A DNA stretch of 64,000 bases from Asterochloris sp. CNOR1 (Eukaryota > Chlorophyta > Trebouxiophyceae > Trebouxiales > Trebouxiaceae), in assembly GCA_963969365.1 (NCBI GenBank), contig OZ017762.1, positions 682,001 to 746,000 on the forward strand. The letters are read 5' to 3'. The notes under the pieces are model-generated. The model saw only the letters and a program-made list of their open reading frames with translations, searched no databases and was not told the DNA's origin. Within the stretch, counting starts at the first letter, position 1. Each line of letters opens with the position of its first letter. The translations under genes were made by a program, and so were the position numbers. Of this stretch, positions 46,719-57,661 are shown piece by piece.

Positions 46719-47503
46719 TCAATCAAGTGACAGCACCACAATGTGTTGCACGACCTCATCTGGAAGCAGGCGCCTGAGGGCAAGGTATGCATGCGTCAGC
46801 CTGGTGGCGGTGGCACGGGACACCTTCTGAGCTTCAGCAGGCAGGGGGGCACCCTGTTGCGCTAGACACATGAGGGTGCTGGGCTTGGCTGCGGAGAGGT
46901 GGTGGACACCTTCGGTTTGAAGTGACCACCAGGGGCAAGGGGGCGTCTGCAGTCGCGTCCATTGTAGCACGGGAAGGTGGTTGTTCACAGCCGCCTCGAG
47001 CGTCGTCTTGCAGTCCCACGGACAGTTCTGCTGTCTGGCCCACTGTAGAAGTGGCAGGTGGCCTCCTTTGGCCGCTGCTGCGCAGGTGTACACGCTCCAA
47101 TCACATCCATTCTGGCATGCCCACTGCAGCACTGCCAGGTGGCCTTCCCTGGCTGCGCAGGTGCAGGTGAATGAGCTCCACGGGCAGCCTTTCTGGCGCA
47201 CCCACTGAAGGAGAGCCAGGTGGCCAGCTTTAGCTGCTGTTGGACAGACCCGCCAGTCCCACGAGCATCCATTTTGGTGCAGCCACTGCAGCACGGCCAG
47301 GTGGCCCCCTGCAGCTGCGTGAGCGGACAGGGTGCAGCCCTGCTGGCCCCATGACCGGCCTGCACGCTGCCAGGCGCTGCGAAGGGCCGCCAGGTCCCCC
47401 TGAGCTGCAGCACGCAGCCTGCAGACAAGGGAGATGCTCAGCAAATGTGTTGGCTTGCTGATGTGCATTGTCAACCAGCTTCAGGAACTCACAGGTCAGC
47501 CAT
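46719..47503 (-). CDS. ankyrin-like repeat protein, intact
   Basis: A 236-residue protein of five or six 27-residue ankyrin-like units (GHLAVLQWLHQNGCSWD type). Such proteins are common in algae, often of unknown partner. Exon 1 is only 11 bases (47493-47503, MAD plus two bases). After a 74-base intron, exon 2 (46719-47418) holds everything else. Phase 2 agrees and gives MADLLRAAAQGDLAALRSAW. The C-terminal part after the repeats has APLPAEAQKVSRATATRLTH and LRRLLPDEVVQHIV, shared with the broken copy at 2812-4030. The tiny first exon is an inference from phase and a strong GTGAGT donor. The repeat units resemble those of the F-box/ankyrin families, but no F-box is seen. Confidence 0.8.
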
Positions 47504-48433
47504 TAAAAGTAAGGAGTGAGTGAAGTTGACAAGTCATGCAAGCTGCGCCATCTATGGCTGCGGACGCCATAAGGTTGCCCAGCCAGCTGCAAAACCAGCT
47601 GGACTTGTGACATGCCAGTCTAGAAGTGATTCAGCCTCGGCAGATTCTAAGATGTGGAGTCAGGTCACACCTTGCTCACAGTCAAAGTCTCAGATAAGGA
47701 CAGGGGTCATTAGTTTCGCCCCGGATGATAGGCTTTGCTACTTCTCAGGGGTGATGACGGTGCTCCTCATTAGTCCTGGCGTTGGTCACGCTGGTGGACT
47801 GCAGTTAAGCAATCGCACGATTGATTTTCAGCAAAGCAGCAAAACCAAAGCAGCCATGTCAATTCAGCAAGCTGCGCACGGTGAGGCCTCAAGTGTTGGC
47901 CAGCCATACACAGAGTGAGGCATGCCATTACACTGCCAGGCCAGCTCTGGGAGCCTCGGGCAGCTCCATGTGCATTACCGCTGTGGCTGTTGATCATATC
48001 TAACAGCAAATCATACAAACTGGGACACCTATGGGCAGTTTTGGCTTGTAGGGTATGATTCTGAACAATGACCTTACACGCAATCTGGCCACCCTGTATC
48101 TTACCCCTAGACAGTCCGCATGGGTAGCAGTCCTTTGCAGGGTTTGCAGATGGGCCTGCAGTATGTTGCACCTGTTGCCGCATCATGGCACCGTCCAGTC
48201 CAATGACAGCGTGCTGGAGCACTGCTGCACTACCATAGCACAGTGCCACTGCCAGAACAATCCTGGTGGTAATGCGTAGGATCATCATCAAGACTCTAAT
48301 GACTCGGCTAGTAATACATGAAATTAAGAGCAGAAGTGATCATAGCAACAGCCTGTCTGGCAGGTCAAGTCAAGCTGTACATACAACTTAGTTGAAAAAC
48401 GTCACAGGAAACCGGTGAAGACAGAGTGGGCCT
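47504..48433. other. spacer between ankyrin gene and FtsZ2; one weak ORF
   Basis: A 173-codon minus-strand frame at 47770-48291 starts MMMILRITTRIVLAVALCYG, which resembles a signal peptide. The rest has no family resemblance and no splice partners, so I do not call it a gene. Confidence 0.3.
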
Positions 48434-51400
48434 TCACCGTGCTCGAGAGCGGCGCTTTCTGAGGAACTCAGGGATCTCAATGGAGCCGCTGCTGCTGCTG
48501 GGCTGCTGCGCTGGCCTGCACCAGAACAGCTATGGCTTCAGATCGCATGTGTAAGGCAGCGCCCATGTGGCATCATTACACGTGCCAGTCAAGCTCAACA
48601 ACATGGCAGAATGCGCCCTGTGTAACCAATCTCTGTGGCCCCGCGTAGACATGCAAGCTCAATTAACAGGCAGGACAGCAGTTCTGTGAACAATGGTGAT
48701 GCCAGGCGCCCCTGCTTGCTGGCGGTGGGCAGGGTATGTGTCCAGCTGTCAACAGGCAGCCTGGTTCACCGGGCCAAGAATGAGCTGGCAGGCTCTGCCC
48801 TGGAGGCGCCGACTTGCTTGAAAGGCATGCCCGTCGCCTCAGCAAAGGTGCCCGTCCCGAAGCCAGTGGCAATCATGGTGATGCTGACCTGCAGCAACAT
48901 GAGGGACGGCGATGTCAACCTTGTCTGCAGGGCGGCAGAACAGGTGCTTGTTGGGCGGCCCAACCCCAGCCTGAGACTGTCTCCTATTAGCCCGGTGATA
49001 TGAACAATGTACCGCAGGTTACACCGCACGATAAAGCACTTGGTGGCTGTGCAGCCTCAGATCAGCGATAGCACATAAGGCAGCGCTAAAACGGCTTACT
49101 ACATGTCTCATACAGGAGTAAAACCCAAGCAGATCAGGCATTACAAGCAGATCAGGCATTACACCACACCATCTACCTTACAGCTGGGCCCACCAGCAAG
49201 GGGGCAGTGCCATCAGGCAATGCTGTGCTGCACAATCACCTCCTGGCTGAGGCTAGGGTCCACCACAGCACCAAAGATGAGGTTGGCTGAGGGGTCTACC
49301 AGGTCATAGATGATCTCAGCCGCTTGGTTCACCTGAAGTCATATTGGCACACAGTCTCTGTGTTCTACTTCCCAACTGTTTGTGATATTCAGATAACATT
49401 GTGGCAATACAAGCAGACTGTGCACTTGGTGCCTGGCAGCACCAGCGGGGCACATCACAGTCATGGTCTTGGTAGCAGACCGGGCCTACAAAGCCCACCT
49501 CGTGCAGCTTCATGTCCTCGGGCCCTGTGATGTTCCACACAATGCCTGTTGCCCTCTCAATGCCCACATCCAGCAGGGGGCTGGAGACAGCTGCCCTGGC
49601 TGCATCAGCTGCCCGGCTCTTGCCTGAGGCGCGCCCCTGCCCCATGAGAGAGGACCCTGCTCCCGTCATGATGGTTCGCACGTCGGCAAAGTCCACATTG
49701 ATCAGCCCAGGCACCTGCAGTCATACATGTAAATGCTCTAAAACTCTCAAGGTGCAGCTGGGGTGTTCGCGCAGGGCACCACAGCAAGACGTCCAGCAGG
49801 GCTGTTGCTCTCGAGTGGACCTTGTGGGCAAACACCATGAACGCAGATGCTCTTCAATGTGATTGTAGATGTTGCTGGGTGAAGGTGCGACACCCCCATT
49901 GTGACAAGGTCCGAGACTCCCAGACACAGGGCCCTGCTGGAGGCCCACTTGAAACCCACCCAAAGCTGTCCAAAGACCACATCAAGGCTGAGAGAACGAG
50001 AATGCAACGATGCAGGCAAGCAGAGGGGAAGACCAGATGGGGGCCTGCAAGCAGCCCTGCTCACCATCCCCATCCGACCAGTGGCGGCAGCACTTCATGC
50101 AGCCAGAAAGCACGCCGCACATGCCCTTGCTGCGTCCTGTGCTGGCAGCACTGGAGGGCATCTGCCTATGCCGACTCACCGTGATGATGTCCGAGATGCC
50201 CCTCACACCCTGGCGCAGCACGTCATCGGCCACACGGAAGGCCTGGTCGATGGGCATGTCTGCCTCCACAGCTGCAGCCACAAGAAGGCTATTGAATGTT
50301 CGGATAGTGACAGCAGTGTCGCTTGCTGGCCTGAAGCACAGCCAATGGGGTGGTAGAGGTTCAGCACAGCCCATCTGGAAGAGTGCCCTTGGATGGGTGG
50401 ATGTGTTCAGGCCAGCCTGCAGCCACAGAGAGAAGGCTAGCAGGCTGGCTAGGAGCGACGCAGAATTGAGTGCCAAATTTAGCTTGTGGACCGCACCGGA
50501 AGCATGCCTGGCAGTGCTGCAGCTGAGAGTTTAAGCATGTTTATGAATGATGTGCCAGGGCTTGGGCACAGCTGCACAAGAGCCTCAGTCAGCCTCTGCA
50601 CAGCAGATTGAGAGTGCAGCATTGGCGAGCTGAATGATTATGAGAAGCATTGCAAAAGTAAAAGGGGTGTTCATTTGTGCTGTACTCTGAACAGATACAC
50701 AGATTGTGAGATTGCACCCTGCAAAGGCTTGTTGTTGAGGCTGTACCCATGCCACAGGCCCCAATAGCCGACACCCTTCCCCTGTTAGACATGCGCAACA
50801 TCATTCACACACAGCATGTACATGAATGTGTGCAGACCCAGTCCCACCTTGTAGGAGCTTGTCGTTAGGGATGACGATTAGGGTGTCCACCGAGTCTCTG
50901 AGCGCCTCAATGGCCTCAGCTGCCTGCAGGGCAGAAACAAAGATGTAGCTGGTGTTCATGCATGTCTTGCTGCCCCTGCGGACCCGCTAAGGTTAGCCAT
51001 CAGGCTGATGGGGTCTGCTGCTTTTTGAAGCACCGCTTCCCCATGTGCCCCAAGCTGCTCTCTGGCTTGTGATCATGCATCTTTGAGTTTGTCCTTTGGC
51101 CACTGGATGCCTCACAAAACATCAATCCTCTCCTGGCTCATTAGCAATAGGAGGGCACATTTCTATCACCTTGAGTGGACTGCAGACGCCCCTCAAAGCA
51201 GAAGATATCTGCTGTCAATGCATCTGCTCTACAGCACAAGGAAGGACAAAGAATGGACCCTCAAGCCAGTCTCCGATGAGGTTCAGCTGTCTGGCACCAG
51301 GCCAGTTTGGAAGAAGTAAGCTCTTCTGGCTTCTGAGCAGGAAACTGGACACATTACAGCATTTGCTTGAGCCGCAGGCGCCTTTCAGAGCTCCATCTTG

Positions 51401-53883
51401 CTTTCTGTTTGGCTTTAAAGTGCAGTAAGAGCACAACTCATGCTGAGTGCACAATGCATAGCTCACCTGATTTGACCGCAAGCGTCCCTCAAAGCGGAAG
51501 GGAGTGGTCACGATGCCAACTGTGAGAATGCCCATGGCCTTAGCAGTTGCAGCCACTACTGGGGCGGCTCCGCTGCCCGTGCCACCGCCCATGCCAGCCT
51601 GCAGCAGTATCAGTCTACTGGGCACAGGTGGGGTGCATGCAGCAGCAGCCACCCATGCCAGCCTGCGCTGCAGTAGCACAGGGCAGATCAGCTGCGTGCA
51701 GTCACGGTTGCCACGGACACTTTTTCGCTGCCAGCCTGCAACAACATCTGAAGTTGCTCGCAGCAGATCAGGAACATTTGGGACTCTCTTGCTGCCAGCC
51801 TGCAACAGCATCCAGGGTGCGCTTGGAGCGCATCAGCAACATTTGGGACTCTCTTGCTGCAGCAGCAACTCAAGCTGCAGCAAGCTCCTGGCAGGCATGC
51901 CACAGGTGCATGTGCCATGTGAACTAGAATCATAGCTGCCCAACATGATCACAGGTACATGCCCATGCAGAGCAGCAGACTGCAGGCCAGCGTGCTCTAT
52001 ACGCAGCAGGCCGCCTTGCTGACAGTCGTCACAGGCAGAGCAGAATTTGTGAAACAGCACTCACCGTGACAAACACCATGTCAGTCCCTGCCAGGGCCTG
52101 CTCAATCGCAGTCTTGCTCTCATTGGCCGCACGCTGCATGGCAGTCAATGAGCTTTCAGTACAGCCACCAGTGTCAGGCTGCTGCACACTGCACAACTCT
52201 GCTTCACTCCTACAGGCCTTCATCATTACAGGGGGTTAGAGTCTGGCAGCACGAGACAATGCTGGCCCTCCGTTGGCAGGCGCCTCTGAGGAAGGAGTAC
52301 CCTGGCTGGACAAGGGCACTGCAATGGCGCAAGAAGTCACCTGCCCAATGGAGGGGTTGCCTCCAGCGCCCAGTCCGCGAGTGAGCTTCTCCCCGATCTG
52401 CAGCTTGTGGCTGGCGCTAATTGGAGAGGTCTGCAGGGCCTGCAGGGATGAAGAGCACATTCAAGCAAGTGGCCGTTGAACGTGCCACAGCATGAGCAAA
52501 GACAAGTAGGATTCTCAAGCCTATAGCAGGCTGGAAGCTAGGCGGAACCCTCCTCAATCTGGCTTCTGTGGCAGTGGCAGGGCATGGTGCCAACTGTTGT
52601 CGTTGCAGCCTGCAGCGCTTGGCATAGCCAACTGCCTGCTGCAGTGTCCGAGAGGTCTAAACGCGAATGAAGGTTGCAGTCAACAAGCAGCCTGAACTCA
52701 GTGCAGCCCCCCTACAGTGTGATACAAGAGGTCCTCTGGGCTGGCCGCCTACCTGGACATCTGTGTTGACCACATAGAACTGCACGCCTGACAGCTCACG
52801 CATGCGATTGACTGCATTGGACCCCCCACCACCTACACCAATGACCTGCAGAACACAAGATATGTAGGCACAATCCTTTTTGTGAGGTTGAGTGGCAAAT
52901 GCATAGAGGGGCCAGATATTGGCAGCCTGCATCGAGTCTGCACAGTCGCAAGAAGTTGCGCAGCTTCCCGTGGCAATGACCTGCACGTCAGTTCACACAA
53001 GAGCTGTGGCACAGCATGTGTGCAAGTGAGGACCTCGCAGCCTGCCGTGTGTCCGCAGAGCAGCAAACTTGAGCCTACAGCACAGCTGCCCATGCCGGTG
53101 ACCTGCAGACCATGCCACAAATACTTTGGAGGCCACCTGGCCCCCAGGCACATGCCCTGCAGGACCACAGCAGGACACCCTTCACATTGTGTTGTAGTGC
53201 CCTGGCAGCAATGCTTGACCTTCAGTAGTGGTGAGGCTTGTCGCAAACCTGCCCAGGCTTGCCAAGCCCTAGTTTGTACAGCATGCAGAACATGCTGATG
53301 CAGCATCTACCACAGCACAGCCTGTGCAAGCAGCCGCAACCTGTGCAAGAAGCAACGACCTGTCCAAAAAGCAGCTTGTGCAACCTTGGCAAGAAGCAAG
53401 GACCTGTGCAAAAAGCAGCTTGTGCAACCTGTGCCAGAAGCAGCTTCCTTTCTCTCCATAGAGGCAGCGCACTGACCTTGATGGTAGCCTTGCTGGGCTG
53501 CTGCACTCCACCTGCTCCTGCTGCGGCGGCGGGTGGAAGGTCGGGGGTCGAGCTTGTGCCTGGCCCAGCAGCGTACATGGCTTTTATCGCCTGATGGCCA
53601 TGGCCATGCCTGAGCCTGCATTGTTGCTGCCTGCAGGGGTATGGCAGCATGAAGGATTCCGGCAATGCAGGTGCCCAAACAAGCAGCCTGTTCTGACGTT
53701 CTGAAGAACCTTGTCAGTGCTCAGGAATGGCTGTCTGAGCAGCATGTATGACATATCAGGCCCTTCGACTAACCGTTGTAGGGGCAAAGGGCGCCATGCC
53801 CAGGCCTGCTGCGCAGCAATCAGCTTTTGACTCGGCTGGTGCAGCATGCTACTTTCTGCGCCAAGCCTGCAGTATCTCTGCAT
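48434..53883 (-). CDS. FTSZ2: plastid division protein FtsZ2
   Basis: A tubulin-like GTPase that forms the plastid division ring on the stromal side. Twelve exons join in phase: 53774-53883, 53477-53630, 52753-52845, 52341-52439, 52065-52133, 51467-51598, 50848-50923, 50180-50271, 49499-49714, 49240-49332, 48770-48888 and 48434-48515, for 444 residues. Residues 1 to about 60 are basic and Gln/Ser-rich, a likely transit peptide. GTPase motifs are [15 protein letters not shown], the tubulin signature [16 protein letters not shown], and the T7 loop [15 protein letters not shown]. The C-terminus [11 protein letters not shown] is the conserved tail motif that binds ARC6-type partners. FtsZ2 has this tail and FtsZ1 lacks it, so I call FtsZ2. 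An ATG at 53847 is an alternative start. Confidence 0.94.
51640..51680 (-). repeat. degraded copy of FtsZ2 exon 6 start
   Basis: GCTGGCATGGGTGGC after a CAG on the coding strand mimics the real exon 6 start GCTGGCATGGGCGGT at 51598. The glycine-loop codons beyond are lost. Confidence 0.6.
51725..51880. repeat. tandem repeat in FtsZ2 intron 5
   Basis: Two to three imperfect units of 55-65 bases share GGCAGCAAGAGAGTCCCAAA on the minus strand. They end in a TGCAG-like acceptor. Confidence 0.7.
53318..53450. repeat. tandem repeat in FtsZ2 intron 2
   Basis: Imperfect units of about 39 bases with AAAAAGCAGCTTGTGCAACC. The repeated word is GACCTGTGCAA or a variant. Confidence 0.75.
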
Positions 53884-54958
53884 GATCCTGGATTGAAGCT
53901 GCCCTCAAATGGCTCAAGTGCGATACAAGTTGAAATTGGTCCCTTTGGATAGCCTGTCCTGGATGCCTTGGGAGATGCAGAACTCTGATCTGGCTGCTCG
54001 CTGTTGGTGCGCTTTTGCTGAGAGCAAAGTCAACGCATGCACCTTTTACTTAAACGAAGGGTGACGGCTGCAGCCCTTCAGCCGGGGAGAGCAGCATTCC
54101 CGGTCACCTTGAATCTGAGGGGTGCTTAGTACCTCAACTGATCGACCGAGCCTGAGATCACGGCTTGGCATACATCTGAGGCCCATGCTGCGACAAGCTG
54201 CTCTCACTCTTTCCAGAGCGTGCCAACAGAGTTCAGCTGAGCTTGGACCTAGCAGCAGGAGCCTGGCAGCCTGCATCTGCTCTTGCAGGTCAGCCCAATC
54301 TAGCTGCACTGCAATGCCAGACAGTGAACACTGCTTAAAGTGACACTCTGATCGCATGGCAATCAAGTGCTCTTGCTCTGGCAGCAAGCATCCAGTTTTG
54401 GTCTGCCCTATGGGTGGCCACATGGGTCTTGCGATCTGCACTCGACTTTCATTGTCTCAGCTCGCCACACCAATCCTGAATGCACCCTATGGCACCCGCT
54501 CTGGTCAATCTGCTTGTGTCCACAAGTTTTGCACCAGGCACCTCATTTTCAGCAGGAAGCAGTGGCAATCGCAAGAGCCTCTGCTGCCCAAACTGGCTGC
54601 CCTTTCAGCAGATTGCTGCGCCAGTTCGACACTCATCACACGTGTGTGCCTATTGTGCTGTCCGCGCAGTTCGTGAGGGCCTGCAGCCCCATTAGCACCA
54701 GCACAACACCCCATCATTTTGGCTGCCCCTGCGCATCAGCTTTGTCGCATTGCATAGAGTTTGCGAGCAACGTGCACCCCGCCCAGCACCAGCAGAAGGC
54801 CTGACCCTGCATGCCCTCCCTTGCGCTGTTGCAGGTCACAGCTCTGCCTCTGAAGTGCACCTGTGGTGCAGATCATAAGCAGCCTGCTGCTTGTCCAGCA
54901 CCAGCAGCAGGCCATAGCCATGCATCTGCTGACTTCTGACTCCCACCTGCACCTGCAG
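53884..54958. other. FtsZ2/bL12m spacer with exon copies
   Basis: This contains the FtsZ2 upstream region and probably the unseen first exon of bL12m. Degraded copies of the bL12m presequence exon (real copy 54959-55000) are visible at about 54672-54715 and 54767-54803. They share GCGAGCA and CAGCACCAGC words after a CAG or GAG. Confidence 0.5.
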
Positions 54959-57356
54959 TTCGCGAGCAGCCTGCAGCCCACCCAGCACTAGCGGCAGGCC
55001 TGCGCCGGCGTGGCAGCCCCTGCGTCTGGGGGGCGCAAGAGGCTACGCTGCACAGCCAGCGCCTGATGACGAGGAGACCAGGGACGTCGGCTCGGAGCGA
55101 GTGCGGAAGCTGGTCGATGAGATTGTTGCACTCAATCTTCTGGAGGTGACCACTGCAGCCTGTGCTGCTGTGCCGCAGGCTGTCTATCTAGGGTGGAGGC
55201 GATTGGCTGGAGGGGTTTCGCTGCACAGAGTCATTGCTAGCCACGGCGCAGGGCAAGGCAAATCATGATGTTTGCACTGTCAATGTTTTGTAGATGGTAT
55301 GGCTTTGTGTGTGCAACTCAGAGGAGTGCAAGGTCGCAGCTGTATGGCTTGAAGTCTGCCTCGCAGGCCAGAGGGATATGCAGCCTTCATAGCACTGTAG
55401 GCTCTGTGTGGGTGTGGGAGAGGTTAAGTTGCCCAACAGCTCTGCCATTGCAAGGGCGTCATTTGGAGTTCTTGCACTGTGTTCTTTGAAGAGCACGATG
55501 TGCATGAGGTGCATCGTGAGCAGACATGCTTGCAATGAGCGCCTGTCATGCAGCTGAAGTGCATGGCAATGCCATTTGCTTGCTGAGAAGCCCAACTCGT
55601 CAAGGTCTATGAGGCTGGTGCAGGCCCTGTGGTCTGGCCACAATATCATTGCCTCCATCCTGTTGACCACAGCCTTGCTCAAGTTTGTCAGCAAGTGTGT
55701 CAGCCTGGCTATGTCAAGGCGGTCAGACTCCCAAGCTGCTGGCTCTTGCTGGCTCAACCACATGCTCTCATCGAGGTGTTGCACATTTATCTGGGCTGCT
55801 CTGCTTTTGTCATTTCTCTCTTGACAATGACTGGGTCCCCAGCCGCTCATAGGCGGGAGGCCTCACAGAGCCGGTCAGGTCTCATGCAGGAACGGCCATA
55901 ACGGAATTGTACCTGCTCATAGGTAGCAGACCTCACAGAGCTGCTCAGGCAGAGACTGGGCATAGATGCAATGCCCGGTGGCATGTTTGCCGGCATGGGC
56001 GGCGGCGGCGGGGCAGCGCCGGCAGCAGGTACGACCACCACATGGTGGCAATGCCAGATCAGTAGTGCACGTCAAACGCTGGAGACCAGCGCCCCTATGC
56101 ACAGCAACAGCAGGTGCAAGTACTGCATGGTGGCAGTCTCAAGCAGCAGTGCTGGTCTGAGGCTAGAGACCACTGCACCAGCACAGTGCATTGCCGCAGC
56201 AGGTGGGGGCAGTGCATGGTGGCAATCCTGGCATTCCTTGCTAACAACGCAGGTCAGTGGTTAGACATCATTGCCTCATGCACAGCTGCAGCATATCTGA
56301 GCAAACACCAGGAGCGAGCAGGTGTGACCAGACAGCAGAATGGCATTGTTGGCATTGCACGCCGAAAGAGTGCAAGTTTGGGGCTAGGGATTACTGTTTC
56401 AGCACAAAGCGGCGCGAGTCTAGCCTTGGATGACTGCATGGTGTGCTTTTCGGTGCACTGCAGATGCCAGTCCGGCTGAGAAGCGTTGCCTGGATGCGAC
56501 TCAGCATACTGCTCAGAAGCAGCACCACTGCTGCAGCTGCCCCAGCTTAGGAGCTGCAGGCCAGGGCTGGAAGCCACAGCAGACTATCTCAGCCTATGCC
56601 GCAGCTGCCCTTGCTCAGGGACTGACTGTCATACTGGTGTGCAGGCTGGGATGCTGCTTTGAAATGGAGCCCTTCATCGAGTCTGACCACTTACGTTTGG
56701 CTGCAGCTGCCCCTGCCGAGGAGAAGAAGGAGGAGCAGACTGAGTTTGACGTCAAGCTGGACGGCTTTGACGCCGCAGCCAAGATCAAGGTCATCAAGGA
56801 AGTCAGGGGAGTGCTGCCAGAGCTTGGACTGAAGGAGGCCAAGGAGCTGGTGAGCTCTTTCCTCAAGTTGTGCTCAAGCAATGCTTTACATGTCATCAGC
56901 AGCCACGCAATGGTTTGCATATCTCAAGCTCCTTCATTGCATATGGCTGCAGGTCGAGAAGTCTCCTGCTGTGCTGAAAAAGGGCATGAAGAAGGAGGAT
57001 GCTGAGGCACTCAAAAAGAAGCTAGAAGCAGGCGAGCTGCAGTGTTGAGCGCGCTATGAGGCCACAGCTGTGCATGTGATGCTTTGCAGAAGGCACCAGT
57101 GCATCCATCTACGTGCCAAGAGCTGGCAGCTGTCCTGTCCTGTGCAAGCCTTTGTTGGCAAGTGCTGGCAGCTTTCTTTCTCTGTTGCATTGTGATGCCA
57201 CATGCTGGCAGCTGCCCTCAGCGTCATGCTATAGGACCTGGTGGTTTCCCTTCCTGCCATGCAGTCTCCCATAATCTGTTATTCAGGGCACCAGGCCCAT
57301 GTGCTAACCCTGCTCCCATTGCCTCTGCAGTTGGAGCCAAGGTCTCAATAGAATAA
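54959..57356 (+). CDS. mitochondrial ribosomal protein bL12m
   Basis: The stalk protein L7/L12 of the mitochondrial ribosome, which recruits GTPase translation factors. Exons 54959-55145, 55923-56028, 56707-56849, 56953-57031 and 57331-57356 join in phase; an upstream first exon supplies at least two bases. The presequence is Ser/Arg/Ala-rich (SRAACSPPSTSGRPAP, then LGGARGYAAQ). The N-terminal dimerisation helix is LVDEIVALNLLE with VADLTELLRQRLG, followed by an Ala/Gly/Pro hinge. The C-terminal domain has FDAAAKIKVIKEVR, LGLKEAKEL and KKEDAEALKKKLEA, closing with VGAKVSIE. The DVKLDGFDAAAKIK wording fits mitochondrial rather than plastid L12. The last intron uses a GC donor (GCAG|GCGAGC), needed for phase. 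TGTAA follows seven bases after the stop. Confidence 0.9.
55263..55850 (-). CDS. possible nested antisense ORF in bL12m intron
   Basis: A 195-codon minus-strand frame begins MSGWGPSHCQERNDK and includes RLDIARLTHLLTNLSKAVV and DLDELGFSASK. Its composition looks more protein-like than most shadow frames here. It has no recognised family and lies wholly inside the 777-base first visible intron of bL12m. It may be a nested gene or chance. Confidence 0.3.
   Translation of the reverse strand: MSGWGPSHCQERNDKSRAAQINVQHLDESMWLSQQEPAAWESDRLDIARLTHLLTNLSKAVVNRMEAMILWPDHRACTSLIDLDELGFSASKWHCHALQLHDRRSLQACLLTMHLMHIVLFKEHSARTPNDALAMAELLGNLTSPTPTQSLQCYEGCISLWPARQTSSHTAATLHSSELHTQSHTIYKTLTVQTS
55850..55895 (+). 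repeat. degraded copy of bL12m exon 2 start
   Basis: GCTCATAGG then GGCCTCACAGAGC parallels the real acceptor region at 55916-55945 (GCTCATAGG then GACCTCACAGAGC), about 66 bases upstream. Confidence 0.75.
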
Positions 57357-57661
57357 GCAGGATGTAAGGACTGCATGCCCCTCACAGCTGCAGTGGGCCA
57401 GCTGCACACCCCTCATCTCAATGCATTGCTGTGTTTTCCAGGCCATCACTGCAGCAAGGCCCCCATGTGTGCTGTGGTGCCCCTTCTCTGACACTCCCCC
57501 AGTGCTCTGACAAACCAATGTAGTGCGTTTCTTTGCCAGTGCAAAGCGCGGCAATGCCACCCTGTCAGAGGCTTGCACATTAATTGCATTCTGAGCCAGC
57601 CTTGCAACTGCGTGAGTGCTGAACATGCAGTCAGCTGTATGTGTGTTTATTGAACACACAG
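57357..57661. other. convergent 3' region of bL12m and RAD51C
   Basis: There are 305 bases between the two stops. TGTAA at 57363-57367 serves bL12m. AATAAA on the minus strand at 57646-57651 lies 11 bases after the RAD51C stop. No gene was seen. Confidence 0.5.
57363..57367 (+). terminator. TGTAA poly(A)-type signal of bL12m
   Basis: TGTAA starts seven bases after the TAA stop. It is the usual chlorophyte signal, though unusually close. Confidence 0.5.

Noticed and set aside
47770-48291. 173-codon minus-strand frame with signal-peptide-like start
   Set aside because: No family, no splice partners and no unusual composition after residue 40; treated as chance.
51083-51428. Plus-strand open frames inside FtsZ2
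   Set aside because: They lie in a minus-strand intron with no motif and no splice continuity.
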